A stretch of 64,000 nt of DNA from Flectonema sp. DT1601. Its lineage: Eukaryota > Euglenozoa > Diplonemea > Diplonemida > Diplonemidae. Below are positions 31,603 through 41,207 of this stretch, one piece after another. Position 1 is the first letter of the stretch. Each line of letters begins with the position of its first letter. The stretch spans positions 496,001 through 560,000 of the forward strand of contig OZ025828.1 of NCBI GenBank assembly GCA_964019425.1, given 5' to 3'. The position numbers were made by a program, and so were the translations under genes. A model generated the notes under the pieces. The model did no database searches and was not told the origin of the DNA. It saw nothing but the letters and a program-made list of their open reading frames with translations.

Positions 31603-31987
31603 TCGTTGAGTGGCATTCCTTGTTTGGACTTAGTAATAAATCGCCACTTTACAAAAAGAAGTAGCTCTAAGGTACAGCATCCTGACATGACTGTATTTCG
31701 GAATACTCTTGTAAATGACAGAGCTCCTTAATGATGACAAAAAATCAAATAGAGTGAGGGAGACCGATCCGCCAAAAAAAAAAAAAAAAAAAAGAATTAA
31801 AGCTTTTTTTGTAGCAGAAAAAAAAAAAAGAAAAAAAAAAAAAAAAAATCATTTTTCAATTCCCAACCTGCTAAATGATTTAACGCTAACAAAATAACAT
31901 CCCGACACGGGATTGATTTACTTGTTTATTTTTGTTAAATAGTTTTTTTTTTATTTCATTCTTCTTATTCACAGAAAGAGTAACAAC
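31603..31987. other. Spacer, A-rich runs and acceptor site
   Basis: Two A-rich runs at 31777-31847, then a T-rich tract ending TTCTTCTTATTCACAG 13 nt before the next start codon: one of the clearest acceptor-like sites in the window. No gene. Confidence 0.6.
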
Positions 31988-34138
31988 ATGGAGATAGCTA
32001 CTGCTCTTGAAGACCTCCGAAGAAGACTACGGCAACTAGCTGAGTCACAAGATGCGGGTAAATGGATTATTATGAGAAAAAAAAGACAAGTTGACGATAA
32101 AATTGACAGTATGATTGCAGATAATAATTTAACAACCATCGATATCAACGGTTTGGTATTAAAAGATTCAGGTCTCGTTGAATTGGCTCTTTGGGGAAAG
32201 ATGCATCCAACAGTAGCCTCACGAATCCACACCATTGATGTTGGTAGGAATCTTTCAGGAGGTAAAGGTTTATGTGTTTTAGCCATGTCACTTTTGGTTT
32301 CTTATAAAAATTGCCATCGTGTTATTGTTGGTGGAGGCAACTGGTGTGGATGGTCTCAAGGAGTCCTCCGCATTAGTACTGCTCTCCGCAAAAACAATGG
32401 TGGCAGTATTGAAATCCGCTGCCGAGGAGACTACGAGGTTTTTAATATCGCAGCAAAGTTACAAGGATTACCTCCAGGGCCAAGAATTAGTGTAAATGTT
32501 GACTGTTGGCCTGCTGTGACAAAACGAGGTGCTTCAGCCCTCCAAACAGAAGCTCTTGCAATGAATGACGTCAGTTGTACTGTGAATGCACCCGGTGTAA
32601 TAAATAAAGGTTACGTCATGGTCCCTCCCATCCCTGAAGGGAACTCTTGCAGTGCCGAGTTTATTGAAGTTTGTGGGTTGAAATCCGATTTTGATATTCA
32701 GCAAGTTGCTGATTTCATATCTATAACCAACGCTTCAAAAATAAAATTTAGAAAACAACCTTCAATTCAGGTTCTCTTAGCAGCATTTTCAAACAGCTGT
32801 ATTACGGACTTGGAGGTGCAAGCGACTAAATATTTAGTTGACCTTAGGCAATTCGGTATCTGCGGTAATCATATTAATAGGGTGACATGCTCTGCTTTTG
32901 ATGATAACTTATTATTAATATTTCCGAAATTAATTCAAGTTGTTTGCAATTCAGGGAATGAAATGCGACATGAAATCGTATTGTCCAGTGAAATGGCTCT
33001 TCGAACAATAGTTTATCACAATGGATATAATTTATTAAAAAGTGGGCTTGAGTTAGCAACCGAGGCTGACGTCTACGAATGCAACAACAAAGCACTTTCT
33101 TTGATACAAAAGAATAACAACAAAGAACCAGATCCCCTCAGTGAAGGATCACTTAAAATAACAACTCCAACGCAGTTTCGTAATTTACAACAAAAGCTAG
33201 ACTACGATCTTGAATATGGAACCACGAATGCTGGTCTTCGCATCAAAGAGCTTCGCATTTTATTGTTATGTTGGAAACGAGTCCTTTCATCGTGTAGTCG
33301 TTCTTCTTTAAATCAATTGGTAGGATTTGGTTTTATGGAACCTTTCGGAGCTCTTATTAAAAAACCTAAAACAGTGGTACTAAATTTCATTGTAAAACTA
33401 CCAATGGGAGGAGCACCATCAGTTACACAGTTGTGTAAGAATTCACCATTCTCTGTTGGAAGTTGGTCCACCATTGAAAGAGCGATGAGACATAAAAAAC
33501 TACGAGAAGAATCAGCTAAAAGTTACTCTCGTTGGATGACAACGGAAGGTTCTGAAGAATCGAGTATAACACCCGAATGTGTTGTTGTTGAGGATAAAAA
33601 ATACATCATAGGACACGATCATGTTTCTGTATCTAGATCGCTATCTCCACTGGAAGACATTCCATCGGCTAGTGTCCATCGTGTTGCTGTGTTTGACAGC
33701 AGCAGTTGTGGAATTTATAAACAGCACTCGTCAGCAGCATCGAACTGTTCTAATTTTACATTAATTAGAGCAGGTTATACTCACGATACTTTATCATTAC
33801 CTGTTCAGGTAGCAAATATTCAATCAAAGAATGCATCAGTTGGAGGTCGTAATCTTCTTGACGAAGTGGACATTTTAAAAAAATCATTTGACAGTCTGAG
33901 AACAAGAAATCGCATCCCTGATGAGTTATTTTTGGTAGTTGAGATTAGAGCTAAACTGATAATTGATCGAAAAACTACCGCTCAGCGTTTTCATATTTCA
34001 TTCACAATTCAGACGGGTAGATTTGGAACATCAAAATCAACCTGCGCAGAATTAGCAAAACAATACAAAAGAAGTTTACCAAGAGATCACAGAAAGTGTA
34101 CTGTAGTTATAGTAAAACCTAAGAAACTAATTGAGTGA
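31988..34138 (+). CDS. Unrecognised 716-aa protein, possible degenerate leucine-rich repeats
   Basis: Open from the ATG right after a strong pyrimidine-AG acceptor site, so the start is well supported. The N-terminus is a short basic amphipathic helix (EDLRRRLRQL). Residues about 47-130 have the rhythm of RNase-inhibitor-type leucine-rich repeats (LTTIDINGLVLKDSGLVELA, then IHTIDVGRNLSGGKGLCVLA), weakly continued up to about 350. The C-terminal third has no pattern I know. No signal peptide or membrane segment, so probably cytosolic. Function unknown. Confidence 0.75.
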   Translation: MEIATALEDLRRRLRQLAESQDAGKWIIMRKKRQVDDKIDSMIADNNLTTIDINGLVLKDSGLVELALWGKMHPTVASRIHTIDVGRNLSGGKGLCVLAMSLLVSYKNCHRVIVGGGNWCGWSQGVLRISTALRKNNGGSIEIRCRGDYEVFNIAAKLQGLPPGPRISVNVDCWPAVTKRGASALQTEALAMNDVSCTVNAPGVINKGYVMVPPIPEGNSCSAEFIEVCGLKSDFDIQQVADFISITNASKIKFRKQPSIQVLLAAFSNSCITDLEVQATKYLVDLRQFGICGNHINRVTCSAFDDNLLLIFPKLIQVVCNSGNEMRHEIVLSSEMALRTIVYHNGYNLLKSGLELATEADVYECNNKALSLIQKNNNKEPDPLSEGSLKITTPTQFRNLQQKLDYDLEYGTTNAGLRIKELRILLLCWKRVLSSCSRSSLNQLVGFGFMEPFGALIKKPKTVVLNFIVKLPMGGAPSVTQLCKNSPFSVGSWSTIERAMRHKKLREESAKSYSRWMTTEGSEESSITPECVVVEDKKYIIGHDHVSVSRSLSPLEDIPSASVHRVAVFDSSSCGIYKQHSSAASNCSNFTLIRAGYTHDTLSLPVQVANIQSKNASVGGRNLLDEVDILKKSFDSLRTRNRIPDELFLVVEIRAKLIIDRKTTAQRFHISFTIQTGRFGTSKSTCAELAKQYKRSLPRDHRKCTVVIVKPKKLIE

Positions 34139-35673
34139 GGAGATCTCTTAAATTCATTTATTTTTCCCCCTTTTTATTCTTTATTATTATTAAATAACTG
34201 TTTACTACACAACAGATGTAAGTGAGCCCCCGTTTGCTACATACCGGGTCGGTTAGCAGGCGGTCGGTAATTTCTTCTGGTGAGAAGAAACTTTAGAACT
34301 CTGCTTTCCTGCGGAGTACTTTTTAATATTTTTCTGTTCTGTTCTTTTACTATCTTTTGTACATCAGATGTAAATTGTCCCTCTTGTTTTACATATCATG
34401 TAGATCAGGTAGTGGATCATTTCTTTTGTTTGTGCGAGTTGGAATGCGGGATCTGATTTCTTTCTATTTATTCTCCTCTATCAATACCCTTCTGGGAGCT
34501 TTGCTTTTTGTTTTTCGGAGTTTTTATAATATTTCTTCTTCTGTTTAAGTATTCTCCGCCTGTCCCATACCGGGTCGGTTAGCAGGTGAGGCATACTGTT
34601 TTTTTCTTGTATTAATTATTATTTTTGTCTCTGTCACAATGTTCTACATTCTCTGTGTGATGTTAATATTTCTTAACAAAGCATTTTACAAGAAGTTACG
34701 TTAAATGAATAACATGAGATGCAGCCTCCTGCTACATACCGGGTCGGTCAGCAGGAGGATTCATTTCTGGATTTATTTTCTTAATATATTTTTCCTGTTT
34801 GTTAGCTGTGCATGAGATATAAGTATACCCTGCCTTGCTACATACCGGGTCGGTTTAGCAGGTGAGGCATACTGTTTTTTTCTTGTATTAATTATTATTT
34901 TAGTCTCTGTCACAATGTTCTACATTCTCTGTGTGATGTTAATATTTCTTAGCAAAGCATTTTACGAGAAGTTACGTTAAATGAATAACATGAGATGCAG
35001 CCTCCTGCTACATACCGGGTCGGTCAGCAGGAGGATTCATTTCTGGATTTATTTTTGCTCGCGGAATCTTTTTTCTTAATATATTTTTCCTGTTTGTTAG
35101 CTGTGCATGAGATATAAGTATACCCAGCCTTGCTACATACCGGGTCGGTTAACAAGGCAGTGGTGAACACCTTATATTCTATTGCTCGCTTGTACTACCG
35201 CATATTTATTATTTACACAGCTGATGTAAATAGTACCTCTCCTACATACGTATTGATATTTTGTTTTGTGAGTTGGAATGCAGAACCTGATTTCTTGCTT
35301 TTCAAATGTAGAGTCGTGTTACTTTTTCTTTGTCCTCGGTCAGTCTTACAACAGGTGTAAGTAGTCCCCGCTTGCTATATACCGGGGCGGTTAGCAGGTG
35401 ATGGGTCGCACTTATATTTGTTGCACACATTTCTCGCATATTGCGTTGCCACTCTCTTTCTGTTGCACCTTATTGGCACAATCTGTGGTGGTAGTCTTGA
35501 GACACTTTTATTACGACAAGAGTCACCTCATTGTTTGTGTTTACCTTTTGCTTTACGTCCATCTAACTTTGTGTTGTATTGCTGTTCATTACAGACACCT
35601 TCTTATTATTTATTGATGTTGATGATTGTTTCTATATTAGTGTTTTCTATTTATGTATTCAGATAATAATAAA
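34139..35673. other. Spacer filled by a stem-loop repeat array
   Basis: No gene. Dominated by the repeat array at 34200-35402, followed by a T-rich stretch ending ATTTATGTATTCAG before the next start. Confidence 0.8.
34200..35402 (+). repeat. Array of covarying stem-loop repeats (CTACATACCGGGTCGGTTAG)
   Basis: Seven good copies of a hairpin centred on ACCGGGTCGG, at about 34229-34264, 34555-34590, 34726-34757, 34831-34866, 35001-35033, 35126-35160 and 35366-35400, plus two eroded copies at about 34362-34410 and 35216-35250. The inner stem is ACCG/CGGT around GGT; the outer stem changes on both sides together: CTCCTGCT/AGCAGGAG at 34726, TGCCTTG-type at 34831, CCTTG/CAAGG at 35126, CGCTTGCT/AGCAGGTG at 35366. 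Most copies are led by ACAG, ATGTAAGT or ATATAAGT. Part of the array (34575-34865 and 34866-35150) is a larger direct duplication. Confidence 0.85.
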
Positions 35674-36048
35674 ATGTATGAACGCGGAGTCGACACAGAA
35701 ATTGTATTTCGAGGAAGTGGAGAATACGTTAAGTTACGAGCATCAAGTGAAGGCGTCTTAGAACTTGTTGGTGACGGAAAAGGAGAATGGATGATTAGAG
35801 GAGTGGCCACAGAGTTAATTTTCGAACCAAAAACAAGAATACTTCGCGATCAAATGGGAAAGGGAGGAACCCTTCCATTGGAAGGCTTAGACAAACTTCT
35901 TCAAGGCATACAATCGATATGTGAAACAGCGAATATCTCACACAATATAAATATTGAAAAGACTGATACTTTTATTTCATTCCCTGTACCTGATGAACCC
36001 TCAGTAGGGTCTCCTAGAATGATGGCCGCTTCTAGAGCTCGGTATTGA
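35674..36048 (+). CDS. Unrecognised 124-aa protein
   Basis: Start chosen at the ATG 12 nt after the acceptor-like ATTTATGTATTCAG; an upstream in-frame ATG at 35653 lies inside that signal. The sequence alternates beta-like strands (EIVFRGSGEYVKLRASS, GVLELVGDGKGEWMIRG) and one helix (LDKLLQGIQSICETANI), ending in a Ser/Pro-rich tail. No signal peptide or membrane segment. I know no family for it. It follows directly on the stem-loop array. Confidence 0.65.
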   Translation: MYERGVDTEIVFRGSGEYVKLRASSEGVLELVGDGKGEWMIRGVATELIFEPKTRILRDQMGKGGTLPLEGLDKLLQGIQSICETANISHNINIEKTDTFISFPVPDEPSVGSPRMMAASRARY

Positions 36049-38119
36049 TTAACCTCTGTAGAGTGATGGCTGCCTAACCCTCGTTACTTATTGATTAGTT
36101 ACTCTACTTCGTCAAAACTAAAGCATCTCTTTCTTCTTTTTTGAACCAACGAAGTCAGAGAAGAACTTATTTAGGTTGAAAGCCCGGTATTTATTGTAGT
36201 CATGACTTACGTCCCCCCTGCGATAGGATTCTGTCAATGTTCAAATATAAGGCTGATCTGAATGGTTTCTAACTTTTTTTTTTCTTTCAAAAAAAATGTA
36301 GGCAACGAATACAATAAAAAAAATAATGGTATTTCCGCCACTAATTCCCTAAAGATGGTGAACCATACCTGGAAATGACGAAGCCGGGAAAACTCCGTGC
36401 AAATAGCTCGTCGAGGTTGGTAACCATTTTTTAGTGCGGAATGTGATAAACATAAATTATATCCTTTTAACTAGGATGAAAATAATTTTTTTTTTTGTAT
36501 TCTTTTTTTTTTCTTCTTTTTACACTCAACAAATCAGATTTTATTTTTTATTTTGTACCTACAAACCCGATTGTTTAAGTGTTCAAATCCTCTCTGTGGT
36601 GTCGTCAAACGTCTTCAACACACTGGCTCTTATTTCAGGGGGGGTTGTTGCATATGTATTGATAAAAACTATTTCCCTAGTTCGTCTGAAGGTTTCTTTC
36701 GGCTGCGTATTGTCGAATAACTAAAAGCTCGTTAGCACACCTTCACCTGTTGTTGCGCACAAACAAAACGAAAGTGAGAGTGAAAATAATAAAAAAAAAA
36801 GTGAAGTTGGCCTTCGTGTGTGATTATAGTGTTTTTTTGTGTTAAAAAACGTTGAAACCTTTTTTTTTTTTTTCGTGGAGTTTATTTTTTCTAAGCAAAA
36901 TAAAACCCAATATTACAGCTTTTTTTTTTTTTATTTTATTGTAGTGAGCTGATGATTATTTTGTTTTGTTCTGTTTTGTTTATAAAAAATTACTCTCCGC
37001 ATTTATTAATATAAATCAGTGTTTGCCAAGTGGCATTTGAATCCAGTGGCTTGGTTGCTTTTGGATTTGTGGCGTTTTGAGAAAAGGGGCTTCTTCAGTA
37101 ACGGACGCAGTCGTCCATTTGATAATATTGTTATCGAAGAGCTGTTCCTGAATTGAAATACCAGTCAATCGGGGGGGGTTTTTTTTTTTTTTTTATTTAC
37201 GACCAATTTCAAAAAATTTCAAAAAAAAAAACTTTTTTTTTTTGTAAAATTTTTGATCGAAGCGTAAATCGGGAGGTTGGCATCCCGTACTTTGTCACCT
37301 GAGTTGACAACAAGTACTAAAAACTAAATATCAATCATAGGAGTTATTTTAAAGAGTCCCTTTTATCTATTTATCACTGGACTGTGTGTCAAAATACATC
37401 TATTTCCTACCTTGTGAGATCACACATGAGTATGCAAACACTCCCTGACAGTGAGAATGCGGTGTTTTTATTGTTGCTGACAAAAAACCTTTGACTGATG
37501 TATGTTCGTACTACAGTCAACTAGATATATGATTTTTTTGTTTTTTGTTTTTTTTTTTTTTAAAAAAAAAAACAACTATTTACCCTTTCACCAGTTTTAC
37601 TTTTTTTTTTTTCTTTTCTTTTCTTTCCGAACCCTTTTTATTCCAGTCAAGAAATACTATAATTTTGTGCTTTGGAAATTGTGCTCTCTTATTTTTTTTA
37701 GGAAGTCTGTTTTTGGTGACTTCCCTGAACTTCGTTAAGTGAATAATGTGTTAGTTGTTCGTTTATTTTAATTATTTGAGTTGACTAACTTTGTAGTCAA
37801 TTTAAATAACAGAAAAATCTGCATCGCACACTGAATCGATACAGCTACACTACGCAAGCTCAATGTGATAAATTGTGTTACTGGTGTTTGTTTTACTTTT
37901 TTACTTTTTTTTTTTTTTTTAAATATGAAAGTCTTTGACATCATTTTAAATACGTGAATAGCTATTTCTTGACCACATCGTATTTTGTAGTATCCATTCC
38001 AACGGAAATTCAGATTGTCTTTCAAGTATAGAAGGTTTTCGTGAGTATGCAAAAATAAAAGTATTTTTTTAAAAACAGCGTATTTACATAACCAAAAAAA
38101 ACACACAAACAAAAAAAAA
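36049..38119. other. Spacer with an LSU rRNA scrap and homopolymers
   Basis: No protein gene supported. Contains the rRNA-like fragment at 36344-36427, G/T/A runs near 37170-37240, and T runs near 36870 and 37545. An AAAACAG acceptor-like site at about 38080 precedes the next gene. Confidence 0.6.
36344..36427 (+). rRNA. LSU rRNA fragment, domain II region (shortened)
   Basis: The + strand reads AAAGATGGTGAACCATACC, GACGAAGCCGGGAAAACTC, GTGCAAATAGCTCGTC and GAGGTTGGTA in the order found in eukaryotic 28S rRNA (AAAGATGGTGAACTATGCCTG, GACGAAGCC, GGAAACTC, GTGCAAATCG, TCGTC). The stretch normally between AAACTC and GTGCAAAT (about 25-30 nt) is missing. The piece can still fold: ATGGT/ACCAT at the ends, ACCT/AGGT, GACGA/TCGTC and CGG/CCG inside. 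It is followed by a T run. Confidence 0.75.
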
Positions 38120-38635
38120 ATGACTAACGATTACTCAAGCGGATCATCTCAATCAAACTCGAACACTCCGAGGTCTTTGGGAACACCAAAACCTTCAATT
38201 CTAAACATCAGAAGGAAGTCAAGTGTCATGCGTTCATTTTCTCTTTTAAATGAAACTCAAATTGGAATGATGCCAAGAGACTTGGGAGCTCCATCTAATA
38301 AGAGTGTTGAGATCGTATTTAAAGTCATGGAAAAATATCAAACCGATAAAATGACTCTCGGAGGCTTCCATCCCCTAGTAAGATGCCTCGGCAGCACGAC
38401 ATACAACGTTGGTAACGTTGCTTACTTATACACTTCAACTGATCTTACAGGAGAGGATTGGGGAGGTACGACAATTTGTGAAAGAACTTACGAGAAGGGT
38501 TTTCAAGTTCTTCGTGTTAATGAACGTGGCGATCGTTTGAACATTCTTAACTGCGTTGAGAATCCAAGCATCAGTCTGATGCATCTTCAATTGGCTGAAG
38601 ATATACCTGTCAGTCTCAGTTCTACTACAGCTTAG
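38120..38635 (+). CDS. Unrecognised 171-aa protein
   Basis: Ser/Asn/Pro-rich basic N-terminus (about 1-40) with possible phosphorylation sites (RRKSSVMRSFS), then a compact region (about 55-165) with VEIVFKVMEKYQ, GGFHPLVRCLG and FQVLRVNERGDRLNILN. No signal peptide or membrane segment. Coding use of bases clearly differs from the AT-rich flanks. The start is preceded by A-rich leader and an AAAACAG site. Function unknown. Confidence 0.65.
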   Translation: MTNDYSSGSSQSNSNTPRSLGTPKPSILNIRRKSSVMRSFSLLNETQIGMMPRDLGAPSNKSVEIVFKVMEKYQTDKMTLGGFHPLVRCLGSTTYNVGNVAYLYTSTDLTGEDWGGTTICERTYEKGFQVLRVNERGDRLNILNCVENPSISLMHLQLAEDIPVSLSSTTA

Positions 38636-38814
38636 AGTCAAAATAGCTGTAAGCATCCTTTTTTTTTGTACAATTTACCCGATTTTAGCAGTAACTACTC
38701 CAGACTTCATAACTGGAGTGATTCAGTTTCGATTGTTGACCGACTTACTTCTTCATCAAATTAATTAATGAGAAGAAACCTAATAGTTAATTCAAAAGGC
38801 TGAGTTAAGCATCA

Positions 38815-38897
38815 CCATAGTCACTGTATCTTGTAACAGATGTTAAATTATCGTTATACAATGATACAATTCCGATTGTATTTTATTTTACAAGGTT
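38815..38897 (+). repeat. Intergenic hairpin element, copy 1
   Basis: CACTGTATCTTGTAACAG, ATGTTAAATTATCGTTAT, then the perfect stem ATACAAT-tccg-ATTGTAT and TTTA. A second copy lies at about 39640. An extra 7-bp stem ACTCCAG/CTGGAGT lies just upstream at about 38696-38722. Confidence 0.55.
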
Positions 38898-39639
38898 AAA
38901 GCAATTATTCCCCCGTTTTAGTTTTTCAATAATGCGAGGTTGAGAGTCGATGTAATTGTGCTTGGTGATTGTGACACATGCACACACACACAAAAAAATA
39001 AAAAGAAAAAAAACATAAAAAAGCAAACAAGCAAACAAACAAACAAACAAACAAACAAACAATCAAAAAAAAAAAAAAAAAAAAAAAAAAGGGACTTTCT
39101 CCGTTGCCTACGTCAAAAAAAAAACTTTTCTCCATTGCCTGTCACCTTGACTTTTCTTTCTCCTTTGCCTGCACTCAAAATATCTTTTCGCTGTTGAGTG
39201 CCAACACTTTTTTTTCTTTCTACCTCACTAAGTCAGAAAGGTAATTCGCTCGAAGGTCGGAACCACCCGAATGGTCAGCAGCTCAGCAACTAGTTCTTAA
39301 GCAATCTATCGCACTTTATTAGCTTTCAATCAATCCATTACCATGATTTTAATGGAAAGAAAGAAAGGGGCAGAAATACTACCTCGGGATCCTCAGCAAT
39401 TGGTAGGACAAAATGTATTGGAAATAAAAATCTTTTTTTGTTAGAAAAAGTTTTATTACGAGTTGGCACACAACAGCGAAAAACCTTTTTTACAAACGGA
39501 GAAATAAGGTTTTGGGAGCAAAATCGGAGAATTTCCAAAAAAAAAAAAAAAAAGAATTACGAAACAAAAAAAAAGAATAAATGTAATACACCACACGAAA
39601 TTGAGCTGTTCTCCTGCCCCCTCTTTCGTTACCTTTAGT

Positions 39640-39712
39640 CAACTGTATCTCAGAACTAATGTTAAATTATCGTTATGTTGTCTATGATACAAAACATTTG
39701 TATTTTACGTAC
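39640..39712 (+). repeat. Intergenic hairpin element, copy 2
   Basis: CAACTGTATCTCAG, ATGTTAAATTATCGTTAT, then ATACAAA-aca-TTTGTAT and TTTA. Relative to copy 1, the last pair of the stem changed on both sides (AT to TA), keeping the hairpin. Confidence 0.55.
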
Positions 39713-40168
39713 AAACTCGAACAGTTAACCCCTCTTTCGAAACCTGTTGTGATCTTTAAAGAGTTCTGTCCGACAGCTTGTCGTCCTTTAGTGACATCTT
39801 TGCAAATTTCCGTCTGAAATCCAAATCTAAGTCTCAAGTTGACGGAATACAATAATATTGCCAGTCGATTACAAAAGCATGTTGTGTTTTGTGTTTGCAT
39901 ATTTTCGTTCGTTTTTTTTTTTTTTTAAAAACTTTTTTTTTTGAAAGTAGAAATAAATATCCCTCTCTTTTACTTATTTACAAGTGTAATGCTGAGGAGC
40001 AACGTGTACGTCGATGTGACAGTCTGTTCTCGTTTTTATTTTGGTTTAATTTTTTATTTTTTTGATTCTCACGGGTCTGTGAAAAGAAAACAAGACCCCC
40101 TCTTCCCTCTTCCCCAATCACTACTTTCCATCCTACATACTGCGTGCGAGTATTAATGTTTGAAGAGA

Positions 40169-40209
<41 letters not shown>

Positions 40210-41159
40210 AAATTACTCCTCCTCGATGTTATAGAGAGAGAGCTATTTTTCATGGATTAATATACTTTTTTTTCCCCTCTTCTATTTTGATTTGTCCATT
40301 GGAATGCAAAATAAAAAGGGAAAAACATACGACATCGTTCTTACAGAACGATCCTTTTTTTTAGAAAATCTGTTTTTTTTCATGTTGGTGGTTGCTATTG
40401 CCCTCCAACATTGCGTTTTTATTTTACTCCTTTGTAAACCCTCTCCAACCCCCTTTCTTGACCTGTCGTCAGAACATTTTGCCTACGGAAATCAAGACAT
40501 CAAGGCAAAAAAAAAGCAATGAATAATAATAAAAAAAAAAAAAAAGAAAAACTATAAAATAAGGTCAAGGAAAATACTTCTGGTAGTTGTAGTATTTGCT
40601 TGTGATTTTTTTTTTCTTTTTTTTTTCCCCCTTTAACCTCCCCAAAAGTTGTGTCATGAGTTTTTTAATTTCATTATTTAGCTTTGATGCAATACAGAGG
40701 TTTATATTCGTATAAACCTAGTTACAACAGTTTCCCATAAGTTCCAGAAAAGTAGGGAAAAAAAAAAAAAAAAAAAACAACTGCAGATTTATCTTTTTTT
40801 TTTTTTTTTTTTACTTTTTATTTTCTTTTTTTTTTTTTACAAACAAAATATTTTTCGTCCTTCTTACATGGGAGTTCCTCAGTATTTCTTTAGTGAGCTA
40901 CCATTCTTATTTGTCTGGACGAACTGCAGACTTCAGGGACTTTCATACTACCAGTTTTACTGCCGACATACATCGCCCCGAGGGGGGTATTTTTGGTTCT
41001 TTAAAAAAGATAAAGAAACGAAACGAAAAAAAAAAAAGAAAAAGAAAAACACACTTTCGGTAAATCATTGTCACTGTCATTAACCCTGTCATTCAGCAAT
41101 CAATTCAATAAGTATAAAAAAAAAAGAAAAAAAAGAAAAAAAAAAAAAAAAAAAAAAAA

Positions 41160-41207
41160 AAGAGAGAGAGAGAGCAGTGGAACACCCACTGCTCTCTCTC
41201 TCTCTCT
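41160..41207. repeat. GA/TC-rich long hairpin
   Basis: A run of GA repeats ending GCAGTGG (to 41180) faces CCACTGC plus a run of TC repeats (41186-41207) across a 5-nt loop: about 20 bp of perfect stem. Confidence 0.8.

Noticed and set aside
34200-35402. CRISPR-like array
   Set aside because: Repeats are imperfect, spacers are unequal and partly duplicated, the genome is eukaryotic and no cas genes exist; paired stem changes fit structured RNA better.
39225-39300. Possible further rRNA scrap (CTCACTAAGTCAGAAAGG)
   Set aside because: Only about 11 nt agree with the 28S 3' end (CTAAGTCAGAA); the surrounding sequence does not follow.
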